Source: Oscillatoriales cyanobacterium USR001
Lineage (GTDB): Bacteria > Cyanobacteriota > Cyanobacteriia > Cyanobacteriales > Microcoleaceae
Direction of reading: 5' to 3'
NCBI GenBank assembly: GCA_001698425.1
Contig: MBRE01000067.1
Coordinates: 163,610 to 227,609, forward strand
DNA: 64,000 nucleotides
The position numbers and the translations under genes were made by a program. Within the stretch, counting starts at the first letter, position 1, and the number at the start of each line of letters is the position of its first letter. Positions 54,207-63,717 of the stretch are shown here, piece by piece. The notes under the pieces were generated by a model, which was given only the letters and a program-made list of their open reading frames with translations, searched no databases and was not told where the DNA came from.

Positions 54207-56852
54207 GTGCAAAGTATTTCTAAGTTTGATATTTCAAGCAACATTAGCCATCACCCTTACTATAAAACCGATTTGGGTTTCGCCTACTTAGGCAATAGTT
54301 TAGAACTCATGGCAGAATTGCCCGATGAAAGTGTCGATTTGATTTGCACTTCTCCACCTTTTGCCCTAGTCAGAAAAAAAGCTTATGGCAACGTAGATGC
54401 CGATAAATATATTGAATGGTTCAAGGTATTTGCTAGTGAATTTTACCGTATTCTTAAACCTCAAGGATCGCTAGTGATAGATATTGGAGGAAGTTGGATT
54501 AAAGGTTTCCCTGTGCGATCGCTTTATCATTTTGAGTTAGTAATAGAACTTTGCAAACCCAAATCAGAAGGGGGTTTAGGGTTTTTCCTTGCACAAGAAC
54601 TTTTTTGGTACAATCCAGCTAAACTGCCGACACCTGCCGAGTGGGTGACAGTGCGAAGAGAAAGAGTTAAAGATGCTGTTAATACAGTTTGGTGGTTATC
54701 AAAAGATCCCCATCCTAAAGCAAACAATAGAAGGGTTTTACGCCCTTACAGTGAAGCGATGAAAAACTTATTAAAAAATGGGTATGATGCCAAACTACGC
54801 CCCTCTGGGCATGATATTTCTACTAAGTTTCAGAACGATCGCGGTGGCGCTATTCCTCCCAATATTATCGGCGATTCTCTTTGGGGTTCGGACGCATTGA
54901 TTGGGAAACCATTATTAGCAGAATTTAATTGGATTTTAGAGAATGATTTAGCACAGCCTGTAAATGTTATTTCAGCTTCTAATACCGCCTCTAATGATTA
55001 CTATCAGCGACGATGCAAAGAAGCCGGAATTAAGGCTCATCCGGCTAGATTTCCCCAAGCATTACCTGAATTTGTCATTGCACTTTGTACTGAGCCTGGT
55101 GATTTAGTTCTCGATCCATTTGCGGGTTCAAATATGACAGGAAGAGTTGCTGAAACCCTCGATCGCCATTGGTTAGCCTTTGAATTAGATGAAAATTATA
55201 TTAAAGCATCACAATTTCGATTTGAAGAAGATGCTCCATTAGTAGTTACTCCATTAAAAGACAGAAAAGCTCTCAAAGCAAAAGCGCTGACTTTTGCCCC
55301 TAATTACCTTGAAAAATCATCCACAATTGACGATCAAAATACTTATATCCAATTAAACTTATTTTCATCACACAATAACAATATGCCAGAACAACAACTT
55401 AAATTTACTTATGGTCATCAGTTTGAACCGAAAACAATGAATTTAGTTGAACTGGTACAACTATGTGTAAATTGCCAACCAGATCGCCGTGTTTTACAGG
55501 ATGAAATTGCCCAGCGTTACTATTCCAGCCACTCAACCCAAAACGATCTACAGAAAGGAGAAAATCGTAGCAAACTTGCGATGAATACATTTCTCTCTCT
55601 TCGCGCTTACAAGTTGGTTGAATCAATCAATGATGATTGGCATTATAAAGTAACAGATATGGCTAATGAAATATTACAAAATCAGGGCGATCTTGATAAA
55701 GTAGCTACGATTTTTGCTCGTCACATCCTAACTAATTTAACTGGAATGTCTTTACTAAAAGCCATTGAAGCAATTAACAATAGAGGAGATAAACCTAAAT
55801 TAGATTTAATTGGTTACGAATTGCAAGAAATGGGTTATTCTCTCTCTCCTAACGCCATCTATGTCAGCACTATGCGTCAATGGTTACAAGAAGCAGGGGT
55901 ATTTGAGAAAACCTATGAAATTAACTGGGATCGAGTCTATGATATCCTAGAACTCGATAAAGATTATATTGATGAAATTTACATTCTTACCTCAGAACAA
56001 AAATATTTTCTATTAGCAATGCTCCAGATGAGCATTATAGAACTAACAAAATGGAATGACATTGCAAATTATGCGGTGAGTGTTTATAAAGTTCGGTTTC
56101 CCTCTAAATCATTTGTTAAGGATATTATTCAACCCTTAGTAGAAACAGGTTTGATTGAAACTGAGAAAACTACGGAGGGACGTGGTGCTAAACCTAATTT
56201 GGTGAAACTGACGGAAAAAGCCCAGCGAGAATTACTGTCTAAACTGTTAGAATCTATTGCCGATATGACAGAAATATCTCAAACTGAACTCGATCGAAGT
56301 TTTGAAGATGTTGTTAACGATTTAGATCATGCAGATAAACATATAAAAGGCAAAGCCCTAGAATTGTTAGCAATTTGGATGATTCGTTTGACAAGTCTGC
56401 GATTTACAAAATGGCGAAAACGGGACTATGAAACGGGACAAGGTGAAGTAGATGTTTTAGCTGCATCCGATCGATTTGTTTATCACCGTTGGCAAATTCA
56501 GTGCAAAAATACTAAACGAGTGGATGTTGAAGTGTTAGCTAAAGAAGTAGGTATGACTTTTGTAACTGGGGCTGATGTGGTGATGATTGTGACTACTGGT
56601 GAGTTTACTAGAGATGCTTTTCAGTATGCTTATCGCATGATGGAAGTATCTCGTTACTATATGGTACTGATTCAAAAAGAGGATATTGAAGCTATTAAAA
56701 AAGATAAAACTAATATTATCAAAATTCTCGATCGCCGTGCGCGGCGCGTATTTGCCAAAAAGGAACTAGGGTTGAGTGATAATGCCCTTGATGAGATTGA
56801 AATTGAAGAGGATTCACTGACAAGGTTTGATGGAGTATTTGAAGAGGAATAG
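54207..56852 (+). CDS. Methyltransferase-endonuclease fusion, probable restriction-modification protein
   Basis: An 881-residue protein. N-terminal half: a beta-class DNA methyltransferase, with TSPPF (about residues 48-52) preceding the SAM motif DPFAGSNMTG (about 303). TSPPF is typical of N4-cytosine enzymes, so an m4C product is likely but N6-adenine is possible. Middle (about 375-690): winged-helix-like segments, perhaps target recognition. C-terminal end: an Mrr-like nuclease with GEVDVLA (Asp) and QIQCKN (Gln-x-x-Lys) in the PD-(D/E)xK pattern. So one chain may modify and cut. The GTG at 54207 has AGGAAAG at good spacing; an in-frame TTG at 54177 is the alternative. No separate subunits are nearby. 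Confidence 0.85.
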   Translation: MQSISKFDISSNISHHPYYKTDLGFAYLGNSLELMAELPDESVDLICTSPPFALVRKKAYGNVDADKYIEWFKVFASEFYRILKPQGSLVIDIGGSWIKGFPVRSLYHFELVIELCKPKSEGGLGFFLAQELFWYNPAKLPTPAEWVTVRRERVKDAVNTVWWLSKDPHPKANNRRVLRPYSEAMKNLLKNGYDAKLRPSGHDISTKFQNDRGGAIPPNIIGDSLWGSDALIGKPLLAEFNWILENDLAQPVNVISASNTASNDYYQRRCKEAGIKAHPARFPQALPEFVIALCTEPGDLVLDPFAGSNMTGRVAETLDRHWLAFELDENYIKASQFRFEEDAPLVVTPLKDRKALKAKALTFAPNYLEKSSTIDDQNTYIQLNLFSSHNNNMPEQQLKFTYGHQFEPKTMNLVELVQLCVNCQPDRRVLQDEIAQRYYSSHSTQNDLQKGENRSKLAMNTFLSLRAYKLVESINDDWHYKVTDMANEILQNQGDLDKVATIFARHILTNLTGMSLLKAIEAINNRGDKPKLDLIGYELQEMGYSLSPNAIYVSTMRQWLQEAGVFEKTYEINWDRVYDILELDKDYIDEIYILTSEQKYFLLAMLQMSIIELTKWNDIANYAVSVYKVRFPSKSFVKDIIQPLVETGLIETEKTTEGRGAKPNLVKLTEKAQRELLSKLLESIADMTEISQTELDRSFEDVVNDLDHADKHIKGKALELLAIWMIRLTSLRFTKWRKRDYETGQGEVDVLAASDRFVYHRWQIQCKNTKRVDVEVLAKEVGMTFVTGADVVMIVTTGEFTRDAFQYAYRMMEVSRYYMVLIQKEDIEAIKKDKTNIIKILDRRARRVFAKKELGLSDNALDEIEIEEDSLTRFDGVFEEE

Positions 56853-56933
56853 AGTTTTTATTGCGCGGAATCTTGGGGAATAGAATATCCCCAAATTCTT
56901 AGTTAAGGTATTGTAAGATATTACAAATTACAA

Positions 56934-58364
56934 CTAACTATTCCCAGCTTTTCGTTCTTTTAACTTCAATAAAATTTCCGCATGAACCTCCTTAGTAATC
57001 GGATAAAAATAGGCTAAAACTAAGCCACCAATTAAAGCAATTGTTGGTAAAGGTCCAATGGATACGCGAATTGCAAAAAGTGCAGAATCAGGTTGTATTG
57101 GTGTGGGCCCTCCCGGAACAGTGGAGAGAAATCCTGCTACTTCTAAAGCTTGTCCTACTAACCACAAACCTATCGCTAATCCAATTTTTTGTAACAGCAC
57201 CATAAATGAATAAAACACACCTTCTCGTCGTTCTCCAGTTTGTAATTCATCCAGTTCAATCACATCTGGAATCATTGACCAAGGTACTAAATATGCAGTA
57301 GAAACTCCCACACCGGCCATGACTGCGAGTACATACATTTGCCAAACTTGTCCAGGTTGTAAGAAAAAGAGTCCCGCTTGTGCAATAATCCACAAACTCA
57401 TTCCCATAAAATAAACGGCTTTTTTACCGTATCTTTTGCTAACTTCACTCCAGACAAATAGCATGGCTAAAGCAGTACCTTGAACCGCGATCGCAGTTTG
57501 GGTAAAAACATGATCCGGCATTTTCATCCAGTTGACAACAAAGTAGGGCAAAATAGAAGCAGTCAACTGCACTGCCAGCCACGAACATAGATAAATCCCA
57601 ATTACATACAAAAATGGGCGATTACTAAAGGCAATTCGTAACTGTTCTAGTAATGGCAATGAAGCAGAACGATCGATTTCTTCTTCGCTTTCCTGTTGAG
57701 ATGCGACGTGCTTGCGAGTTCCCCAAACGCACCAGTATATGGGTAATACTGAGATAATTGTACAGACAGCCCCCAAAATTATGTATTGTTTAATCGGGTC
57801 ATCTTTAACGGCGGCAAAGATAACTTGTGCTAAGATTAATGACAGAATGCTGCCACCAATGGAGAAGGCAAATCGAAAGCTATTCAGGCTAGTACGTTCG
57901 TTGTAATCTTTAGTTAATTCTGGGGTAAGGGCGGTGTAGGGGAGGTTAACGGCGGTGTAGGCGGTGTTAAATAGGATGGCAACGATGACGTAATACCAGA
58001 ACAAAAATGTGTGATTTGTACTAGGAACAATCCATTCTAAGAAGAAGAATATCCCAAAGGGAATTGCACCGAATATCATCCAAGGATAGCGCCGTCCCCA
58101 AGGGTGATTGGTGCGATCGCTTAATACGCCAACAATGGGATCGTTGACTGCATCCCAAACTTTCCCAATTAAGAGAATATTACTGGCTAAACCAGGTGGT
58201 AAACCAGCAACGTTGGTGAAGAAAAATAGCAGAAAAAATACCAAAATATTAGCAGTAATGGCGGGGCCGAGGTCGCCGGCACCGAATGCTAATTTGGTAG
58301 CAAAACTGAGTTTTTTAGGTTGCAGATTGTTGTCACGAGATAGAGAAAAAGGGGGTTGCGTCAT
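56934..58364 (-). CDS. MFS transporter, GPH (MelB-like) sugar:cation symporter
   Basis: A 476-residue permease with twelve predicted membrane spans. GKVWDAVNDPIVGVLSDRTNHPWGRRYPWM is the GPH family signature, and AYTAVNLPYTALTPELTKDYNERTSLNSFR the second. These carry sugars with Na+ or H+; the substrate is not predictable. Alone on the minus strand and convergent with the fusion gene. Confidence 0.9.
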   Translation of the reverse strand: MTQPPFSLSRDNNLQPKKLSFATKLAFGAGDLGPAITANILVFFLLFFFTNVAGLPPGLASNILLIGKVWDAVNDPIVGVLSDRTNHPWGRRYPWMIFGAIPFGIFFFLEWIVPSTNHTFLFWYYVIVAILFNTAYTAVNLPYTALTPELTKDYNERTSLNSFRFAFSIGGSILSLILAQVIFAAVKDDPIKQYIILGAVCTIISVLPIYWCVWGTRKHVASQQESEEEIDRSASLPLLEQLRIAFSNRPFLYVIGIYLCSWLAVQLTASILPYFVVNWMKMPDHVFTQTAIAVQGTALAMLFVWSEVSKRYGKKAVYFMGMSLWIIAQAGLFFLQPGQVWQMYVLAVMAGVGVSTAYLVPWSMIPDVIELDELQTGERREGVFYSFMVLLQKIGLAIGLWLVGQALEVAGFLSTVPGGPTPIQPDSALFAIRVSIGPLPTIALIGGLVLAYFYPITKEVHAEILLKLKERKAGNS

Positions 58365-58511
58365 ATATTTGGCAAGGATTTGTTAAACAGATTATCTCTG
58401 CTTAGATAGGAGTATAGCTCTTGATTTGTACTGACTATTAATGTTCTGCACCCGATCGCATCGATCCTGAAATTTCTCAGATTATCTCAATAATGTACTT
58501 TGGGACATACT

Positions 58512-59189
58512 TTACAAATTTTGCTGAATAACTCGATAACATTCAGCAACAGGCTCTCGCTTTTTCATGGCCTCTACTAGCTCTTTATAAGCTAACTGGT
58601 GAGTTTCTATGAGATTACGAGCTTGCAATAATGCCCGGTTTTCTTTTACCTTAAATTCTGAGTCTGGACGACGCATTTGTGATAAAATTGCTCTGATTTT
58701 ATCTCGGTCTTCGGCTCCTCCCTCAGCATTACCATAAATTAAGTTTTCCGCTGCGATTCCGGCCATCCAAACAGTGCAATATCTGTCTAAAAGTTGCAGT
58801 GAAAATTCGCTTCTTTGTGTTTCCTGGGATAATTTTGGGTCTTCAAATCTCACGCCGCCTTGACTATTTTGACCTTGTTTAAAGGCTTCCCAAGCGTTGA
58901 TTGCATAACCAGTAATAGGAATTTCTAACAAATAGGCAACTAGGAAGTGTCCAGCTTCGTGATGGAGAATGCGCGATCGCTTTTCGTCAGAATTTCTGGC
59001 TAACAAATCTGATAAAATCGCACTACCTTGGCCTTGCCATTGGAAAGTATCGAAGGCGGCTAATCCTAAGAGGCAAAAAATGGCGATCGCGGGTACTACT
59101 TGCGGCAAATTTAACGCCGGACCTAACAAAGTAGAAATTGTCACTGCGAAAATACCGATCGCGATCGCATTCAGGGAAGTTTGTCTCAT
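58512..59189 (-). CDS. M41-like zinc protease domain without ATPase
   Basis: A 225-residue protein: two N-terminal membrane spans (about 5-25 and 30-47), then an FtsH-type peptidase-like domain with HEAGH (77-81), the surrounding ILHHEAGHFLVAYLLEIPITGYAI and MAGIAAENLIYGNAEGGAEDRDK, carrying a possible third metal ligand (Asp). The AAA ATPase domain of FtsH is missing. Such proteins are conserved in cyanobacteria and plants as ATP-dependent-protease relatives of unknown role. It is probably an intact family member and not a broken ftsH, as it has its own membrane segments. Confidence 0.82.
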   Translation of the reverse strand: MRQTSLNAIAIGIFAVTISTLLGPALNLPQVVPAIAIFCLLGLAAFDTFQWQGQGSAILSDLLARNSDEKRSRILHHEAGHFLVAYLLEIPITGYAINAWEAFKQGQNSQGGVRFEDPKLSQETQRSEFSLQLLDRYCTVWMAGIAAENLIYGNAEGGAEDRDKIRAILSQMRRPDSEFKVKENRALLQARNLIETHQLAYKELVEAMKKREPVAECYRVIQQNL

Positions 59190-59255
59190 TTTACTGTTGT
59201 CAACTTACAAATTAAAGATGAATCTGGTGTAATCAAACTTTCCCTATTTTACCAG

Positions 59256-59436
59256 CAATGTTCGTAGTAGCGACTTTAGTCGCTCAATTCTACAATGTTC
59301 GTAGTAGCGACTTTAGTCGCTCAATTCTACAATGTTCGTAGTAGCGACTTTAGTCGCTCAATTCTACAATGAAAGCGACTAAAGTCGCGACTACAAAGCA
59401 TGAGAAATAAAAGCGACTAAAGTCGCTACTACAAAC
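59256..59436. repeat. 37-bp tandem repeat plus inverted half-sites
   Basis: Three copies of a 37-bp unit starting at 59256, 59293 and 59330 (core GTAGTAGCGACTTTAGTCGCT), then two inverted copies of the core. The core contains the palindrome AGCGACTTTAGTCGCT. Between two minus-strand genes, pilT and the M41-like gene. Confidence 0.9.
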
Positions 59437-59447
59437 ATAGTTAACCA

Positions 59448-60692
59448 TCACCTGTAAGATTGAGCTTTATCTTTACCCTTAAAATTACGAGCCGAACCTG
59501 CATCATAACCGCCCGTCCGAAAACGCCGATCTAAATCACCAGCATCCGGCGAAGCTTTTTCCGCTTCCTCAATCGTAATTCTCCCCTCCAGCACGAAAGA
59601 ATAGAGAGATTGGTTGATAATTTGCATCCCTTCATAAGTGTCAGTTTCCATCAACCTAAATGCGCTTTCTTCGTCACCCTTCATCAGATATTCGTGCATA
59701 GTCGGCGTATTCACTAAAATGTCGTGAACCGCCACCCGGCGATTATCCACAGTTGGGAGCAAAAGTTGAGCAACTACAGCGACTAGGGAATCACAAATTT
59801 GAATTCTCATCGCCACCTGCTCCTCCGGTGGATATAGATTCAACAGCCGATTTACAGCATTAATTGCACTGCGGGTGTGCAAAGTACCTAATACTAAGTG
59901 ACCCGTTTGAGCAGCTTGTAATGCTGTATTAATTGTCACGCGATCGCGCATTTCTCCAATTAAAATCACATCAGGATCTTCCCGTAAAACAGACCGCAAA
60001 GCCTGTTCAAACTCGTGGGTATGTAAACCCACTTCTCGCTGACTAATTAAACACTTTTTAGAAGGGTGAATATACTCAATCGGGTCTTCAATTGTGACTA
60101 CGTGCTTCGCTTCTGTCGCATTTAAGTGATCGATCATTGCCGCCAGCGTCGTAGATTTACCCGAACCCGTCGGCCCAGTAATTAAAATTAATCCTTGCTT
60201 GCGACAAATGATATGTTTCAGGACAGGTGGCAACCCTAATTCATCAATTGAAGGAATCCTTAAATTAATCAGACGTAACACCATCGCCCCACCATTTAAA
60301 GACTCAAAACAATTCACTCGACATCGCACCACACCAGGGTAAAAAATTGCTGTATCCAACTCCTTAGATTCGGCAAATTGTTTACGTTGAACCGGGGTCA
60401 GAATTTCTGACAAATAATGTTGAAAAATTTCTGGAGTTGTATTAACTTGATTTTCAGGTACTACCATCTCGCCGCGAATCCGAAATCGGGGAGCTTGACC
60501 AACTCGAATATGAATGTCAGAAGCTTTACTAGCATGAGCAGCTTTAACCATCAGTTCAATCGAAGTATTTGGCAAATCTTCGTGATGGCGAGCAGTTTGT
60601 GCTGCTGATGGTGGTGGCGGCGGTGGTGGCAGAGGCGATCGACGGCCTTGAACTTCACCTCGAACTGGTGTAGGATTGCTTAATGGATTCAT
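59448..60692 (-). CDS. pilT: Type IV pilus retraction ATPase
   Basis: A 414-residue secretion ATPase that powers pilus retraction and twitching or phototaxis. Walker A GPTGSGKST (173-181), Walker B VILIGEMRD, the His box TGHLVLGTLHT and the PilT-specific C-terminal AIRxGRITIEEA-like end are visible. A Pro-rich N-terminus (eight Pro) is unusual in length. No other pilus genes are adjacent. Confidence 0.95.
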   Translation of the reverse strand: MNPLSNPTPVRGEVQGRRSPLPPPPPPPSAAQTARHHEDLPNTSIELMVKAAHASKASDIHIRVGQAPRFRIRGEMVVPENQVNTTPEIFQHYLSEILTPVQRKQFAESKELDTAIFYPGVVRCRVNCFESLNGGAMVLRLINLRIPSIDELGLPPVLKHIICRKQGLILITGPTGSGKSTTLAAMIDHLNATEAKHVVTIEDPIEYIHPSKKCLISQREVGLHTHEFEQALRSVLREDPDVILIGEMRDRVTINTALQAAQTGHLVLGTLHTRSAINAVNRLLNLYPPEEQVAMRIQICDSLVAVVAQLLLPTVDNRRVAVHDILVNTPTMHEYLMKGDEESAFRLMETDTYEGMQIINQSLYSFVLEGRITIEEAEKASPDAGDLDRRFRTGGYDAGSARNFKGKDKAQSYR

Positions 60693-60848
60693 TTCTTTGT
60701 CTCCTATTATTAAAATGGCACGTAATTGCTAAAAATTGATTAATTGCTAAAGATTCGGAATAATTTATAATTAACTAGGACTCACGAATTATTCTGCCTA
60801 AGTTTTTTTAACTATTAGCAATCCCAAATTAGCAATTACCACTGAGAA

Positions 60849-62024
60849 ATGAATACACCTGTTATCAGAAACGATCGTCAAATTACCTACTGGCTAGAAA
60901 CTCATTTTTGTGCCCCTGCATATTCGGGTTGGCTGCTAGGCTCCTTAGCTTTATTCTTTTTTGGCGCAGCCTCAAATACGATGGCGGGATGGCTTTATGT
61001 GATTAGTGGTGTAATTTTGGCGATTCTTGGGGTAGCGGCTGTATTGCCTGCGCGATCGCTTAAACCCTTACAAATTCACCGTCGCCCCATTGAACCCATT
61101 ACTGTTGGCGATCGATTAACCATCGAATTAGCCATTGAAAATCAAGCCAACCAACCAAAAACCCTGTTACAAATCCTAGATATTCTGCCTTATGTACTAG
61201 GGCAACCAGTACCTCATCCCATTGAAGTCATACCTGCTCAAAGTATCCACTTATACACATACTATCATCCCACCCAACGGCGGGGTGTCTATCGGTGGAA
61301 TGAAGTAGAACTAAGAACGGCTGCACCGCTGGGTTTGTTTTGGTGTCGCCGGAGCCGGATTGCGAAAGCTACAGCCATTGTGTATCCGACAGTTTTACCC
61401 TTAAATACCTGTCCGCTGGTCGATCGCATGGGTCAAGAACAGAGCCCGCAATTTTACGATAGTAGGCGATCGCAAATGGCAACAGAAGGCATCACCCGCA
61501 CCCTTAGACCCTACCGACATGGAGACTCTACCCGATTAATTCATTGGCGAACCAGTGCGCGTTATGGAGAATTGAGAGTACGGGAATTAGAAGTTTCTAC
61601 GGGCAGTCAAGAAATAATTATCAGCCTTGACAGTGCAGCCCCTTGGCAAGAGTCAGATTTTGAACAAGCAGTCATCGCCGCAGCATCCCTGTATTTCTAT
61701 GCTACCAAGCGTTTACTTAATGTCAAGCTCTGGACCGCAGGCATGGGAGAAGTTAGTAGCAACAGAGGAGTTTTAGAAGGTTTGGCGGCGGTGAATGCAG
61801 GTGAAGATCCTGCTTTTGATTTACCGGGTGCTCCCTTAATTTGGCTAACTCAAAATCCTCAGAGTTTAAGCAGTCTTCCCCCTGGTAGTAGGTGGGTTTT
61901 ATGGTCACCGGAATCAGTTTTAGGAGACGAAAAAATCGTAAGTAAGCCAGAGTTTCCTGGTTTAGATATTAGCCGCGATCGACCTTTAGAACTTCAGCTT
62001 CAAAGTCCTTTAAGTCGAGTTTAA
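60849..62024 (+). CDS. DUF58 domain protein
   Basis: A 391-residue membrane protein: two spans (about 30-65), a beta-rich domain and the DUF58 motif GITRTLRPYRHGDSTRLIHWRTSARYGELRVRELE (read in pieces), with the von Willebrand-like metal site SLDSA further on. DUF58 proteins commonly accompany MoxR ATPases; none is adjacent. Divergent from pilT. Confidence 0.9.
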   Translation: MNTPVIRNDRQITYWLETHFCAPAYSGWLLGSLALFFFGAASNTMAGWLYVISGVILAILGVAAVLPARSLKPLQIHRRPIEPITVGDRLTIELAIENQANQPKTLLQILDILPYVLGQPVPHPIEVIPAQSIHLYTYYHPTQRRGVYRWNEVELRTAAPLGLFWCRRSRIAKATAIVYPTVLPLNTCPLVDRMGQEQSPQFYDSRRSQMATEGITRTLRPYRHGDSTRLIHWRTSARYGELRVRELEVSTGSQEIIISLDSAAPWQESDFEQAVIAAASLYFYATKRLLNVKLWTAGMGEVSSNRGVLEGLAAVNAGEDPAFDLPGAPLIWLTQNPQSLSSLPPGSRWVLWSPESVLGDEKIVSKPEFPGLDISRDRPLELQLQSPLSRV

Positions 62025-62038
62025 GGTTAGCCATAATT

Positions 62039-63526
62039 TTACTCAACTAATTTCACTAAAGCCTCACCACGTTGATAGAATGTCCGAGCATAATCAGTCC
62101 AAATCCCTTGTCCCCAGTACCGAAAACAGCTAGTCTGAACTAACAAGTTATAAAGCAAAGCTTCCTGATATTTAGCTTGCTTCGTCACCGAGGGATCTTC
62201 CTGCAATAAATGGTCATATTTCTGATGAAATGCCGCACTGAGTTGAGTCATCGGTTCTAACACATTTTCGTACCCTTTAACCCAACTCAAATCATTAGTC
62301 CAAGAAGCACCATCAATATGAAAATTGTGGTCAGTTTTCTTTAACTCTTCGATCGCATTTTCTACCCCCTCTGGTGTCACATTTTCCGGCATAACTCGCC
62401 CCCATATTTTATGCTGATTAACCGCTTGACAAGGAGGATAATTATCAGGATTCACCCCCGCCGCCTCAATCATCTCTAAATATTCCGTACCATTCATTGC
62501 CACAACCCCCGATTTTCCCCCACCTTGAGCGCGCATTTCATAGCAAGCTTTGAAGAAAGCACTCGGAAATTCATTCATCATTACCCCGCCATTTTCCCCG
62601 TCAGCAATTTGCGTAACTAAAGAGGGAACAGTAATATTACCAATTTGTTGTTTAGCCCGCCCTTTTGCCTCATAATAGGGCTGCATTTGACCCACTAATT
62701 TCGTATCCGAACCTTGAGTTTTAATCAAGATTGTCATACTCACTGTTTCGCCGCGAGAATTACGGGCAACTAAGCGATTAGGAATATATTTTTGATCCTG
62801 TGATAATCGCGAACCGTCCAAATTTTCGATAGAATGTTCCTGCACCATTAGCCAGCGATAGCCGCATTCTTTCAACGATTTGATATATTGAAATAAAGTA
62901 TCTGGGTGATTGGGTAAGTGCATTTCTGGGGGCGAAAAACCCTTGACACGCTTTAACGCATCGTAGCCAAAAATAGCCGCAAAATGATGTTGCCATGCAA
63001 CTATTTGTAATTTAATATCGGGAATTGGGGTTGAGGGAACAACCGCATGACTCCACATTGTCCCTAACCATTCTATATATGGTTGATATTGAGGATCGCA
63101 GGCAATTTTTTTGAGATTATTGAGGATATCTTCGCGTCCCATTTGCTGCAATCCCCATAATAAATTACCTGAATAATCGAGCATAATCCGAGGATTACAA
63201 CCTTCAGCAATGAGTTGAGGAATAAAGTTTCCCATGCGGCTATAACATTGGGAAAATACTTCGGCATTGTGGTTATCACCTTCCCCTGGATGTTCAAACA
63301 TATACTGGAGATTGCTAATTGGGGAGCCATTTATGCCCGCCGGAATGGTAGGTTGGTGGAGGTGTAAAGCGCAGGCAAAACCGGCTGTGATATCTGCCAA
63401 TTTCAGGTTTGTTGTGGGTAAAAATACTGGCTGATTTTCGTTAACTATCGCACTGATTTCTGTCTCGAAACCGCAGATATTTGGCAATCCTGGGTTTAAG
63501 TCTTGTAAAACTGGTAAGGTTGTCAT
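62039..63526 (-). CDS. Glycoside hydrolase family 57
   Basis: A 495-residue GH57-like enzyme. HLHQP (55-59) and the start region are family hallmarks; LWSHAVVPSTP and FSPPEMHL follow the usual order, and the catalytic Glu is probably in the FSPPEMHLP region. GH57 acts on alpha-glucans such as glycogen; the exact activity (amylase or branching) is not resolved. Convergent with the DUF58 gene, 14 bp apart. Confidence 0.88.
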   Translation of the reverse strand: MTTLPVLQDLNPGLPNICGFETEISAIVNENQPVFLPTTNLKLADITAGFACALHLHQPTIPAGINGSPISNLQYMFEHPGEGDNHNAEVFSQCYSRMGNFIPQLIAEGCNPRIMLDYSGNLLWGLQQMGREDILNNLKKIACDPQYQPYIEWLGTMWSHAVVPSTPIPDIKLQIVAWQHHFAAIFGYDALKRVKGFSPPEMHLPNHPDTLFQYIKSLKECGYRWLMVQEHSIENLDGSRLSQDQKYIPNRLVARNSRGETVSMTILIKTQGSDTKLVGQMQPYYEAKGRAKQQIGNITVPSLVTQIADGENGGVMMNEFPSAFFKACYEMRAQGGGKSGVVAMNGTEYLEMIEAAGVNPDNYPPCQAVNQHKIWGRVMPENVTPEGVENAIEELKKTDHNFHIDGASWTNDLSWVKGYENVLEPMTQLSAAFHQKYDHLLQEDPSVTKQAKYQEALLYNLLVQTSCFRYWGQGIWTDYARTFYQRGEALVKLVE

Positions 63527-63630
63527 AATTTTCCTTAGTATTTGCGATCATTATACTATGGTGAGGAATATAATTACTGAGTTGGTAAGGCTTGACAAAT
63601 AAAACCTATTTGGGGTAAACTGATGATCTG

Positions 63631-63672
63631 GTTTGTAGTAAGCGCTTTAGCGCTAAAGCGCTTACTACAAAC
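63631..63672. repeat. Perfect 42-bp palindrome
   Basis: GTTTGTAGTAAGCGCTTTAG followed by C and then its exact complement; arms of 21 bp with no loop. Same family as 22488, 24286 and 42301. Confidence 0.95.
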
Positions 63673-63717
63673 AAGCTAATTTAAGTATCAAGCAATATTA
63701 AGTCTCTGGAGAAATCT

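Noticed and set aside
58512..59189. Truncated ftsH pseudogene
   Set aside because: It has its own start, two membrane spans and complete HEAGH region, and no trace of an upstream ATPase sequence.
59256..59436. Possible CRISPR array
   Set aside because: The 37-bp units are directly tandem with no variable spacers, and later copies are inverted; no cas genes in the window.
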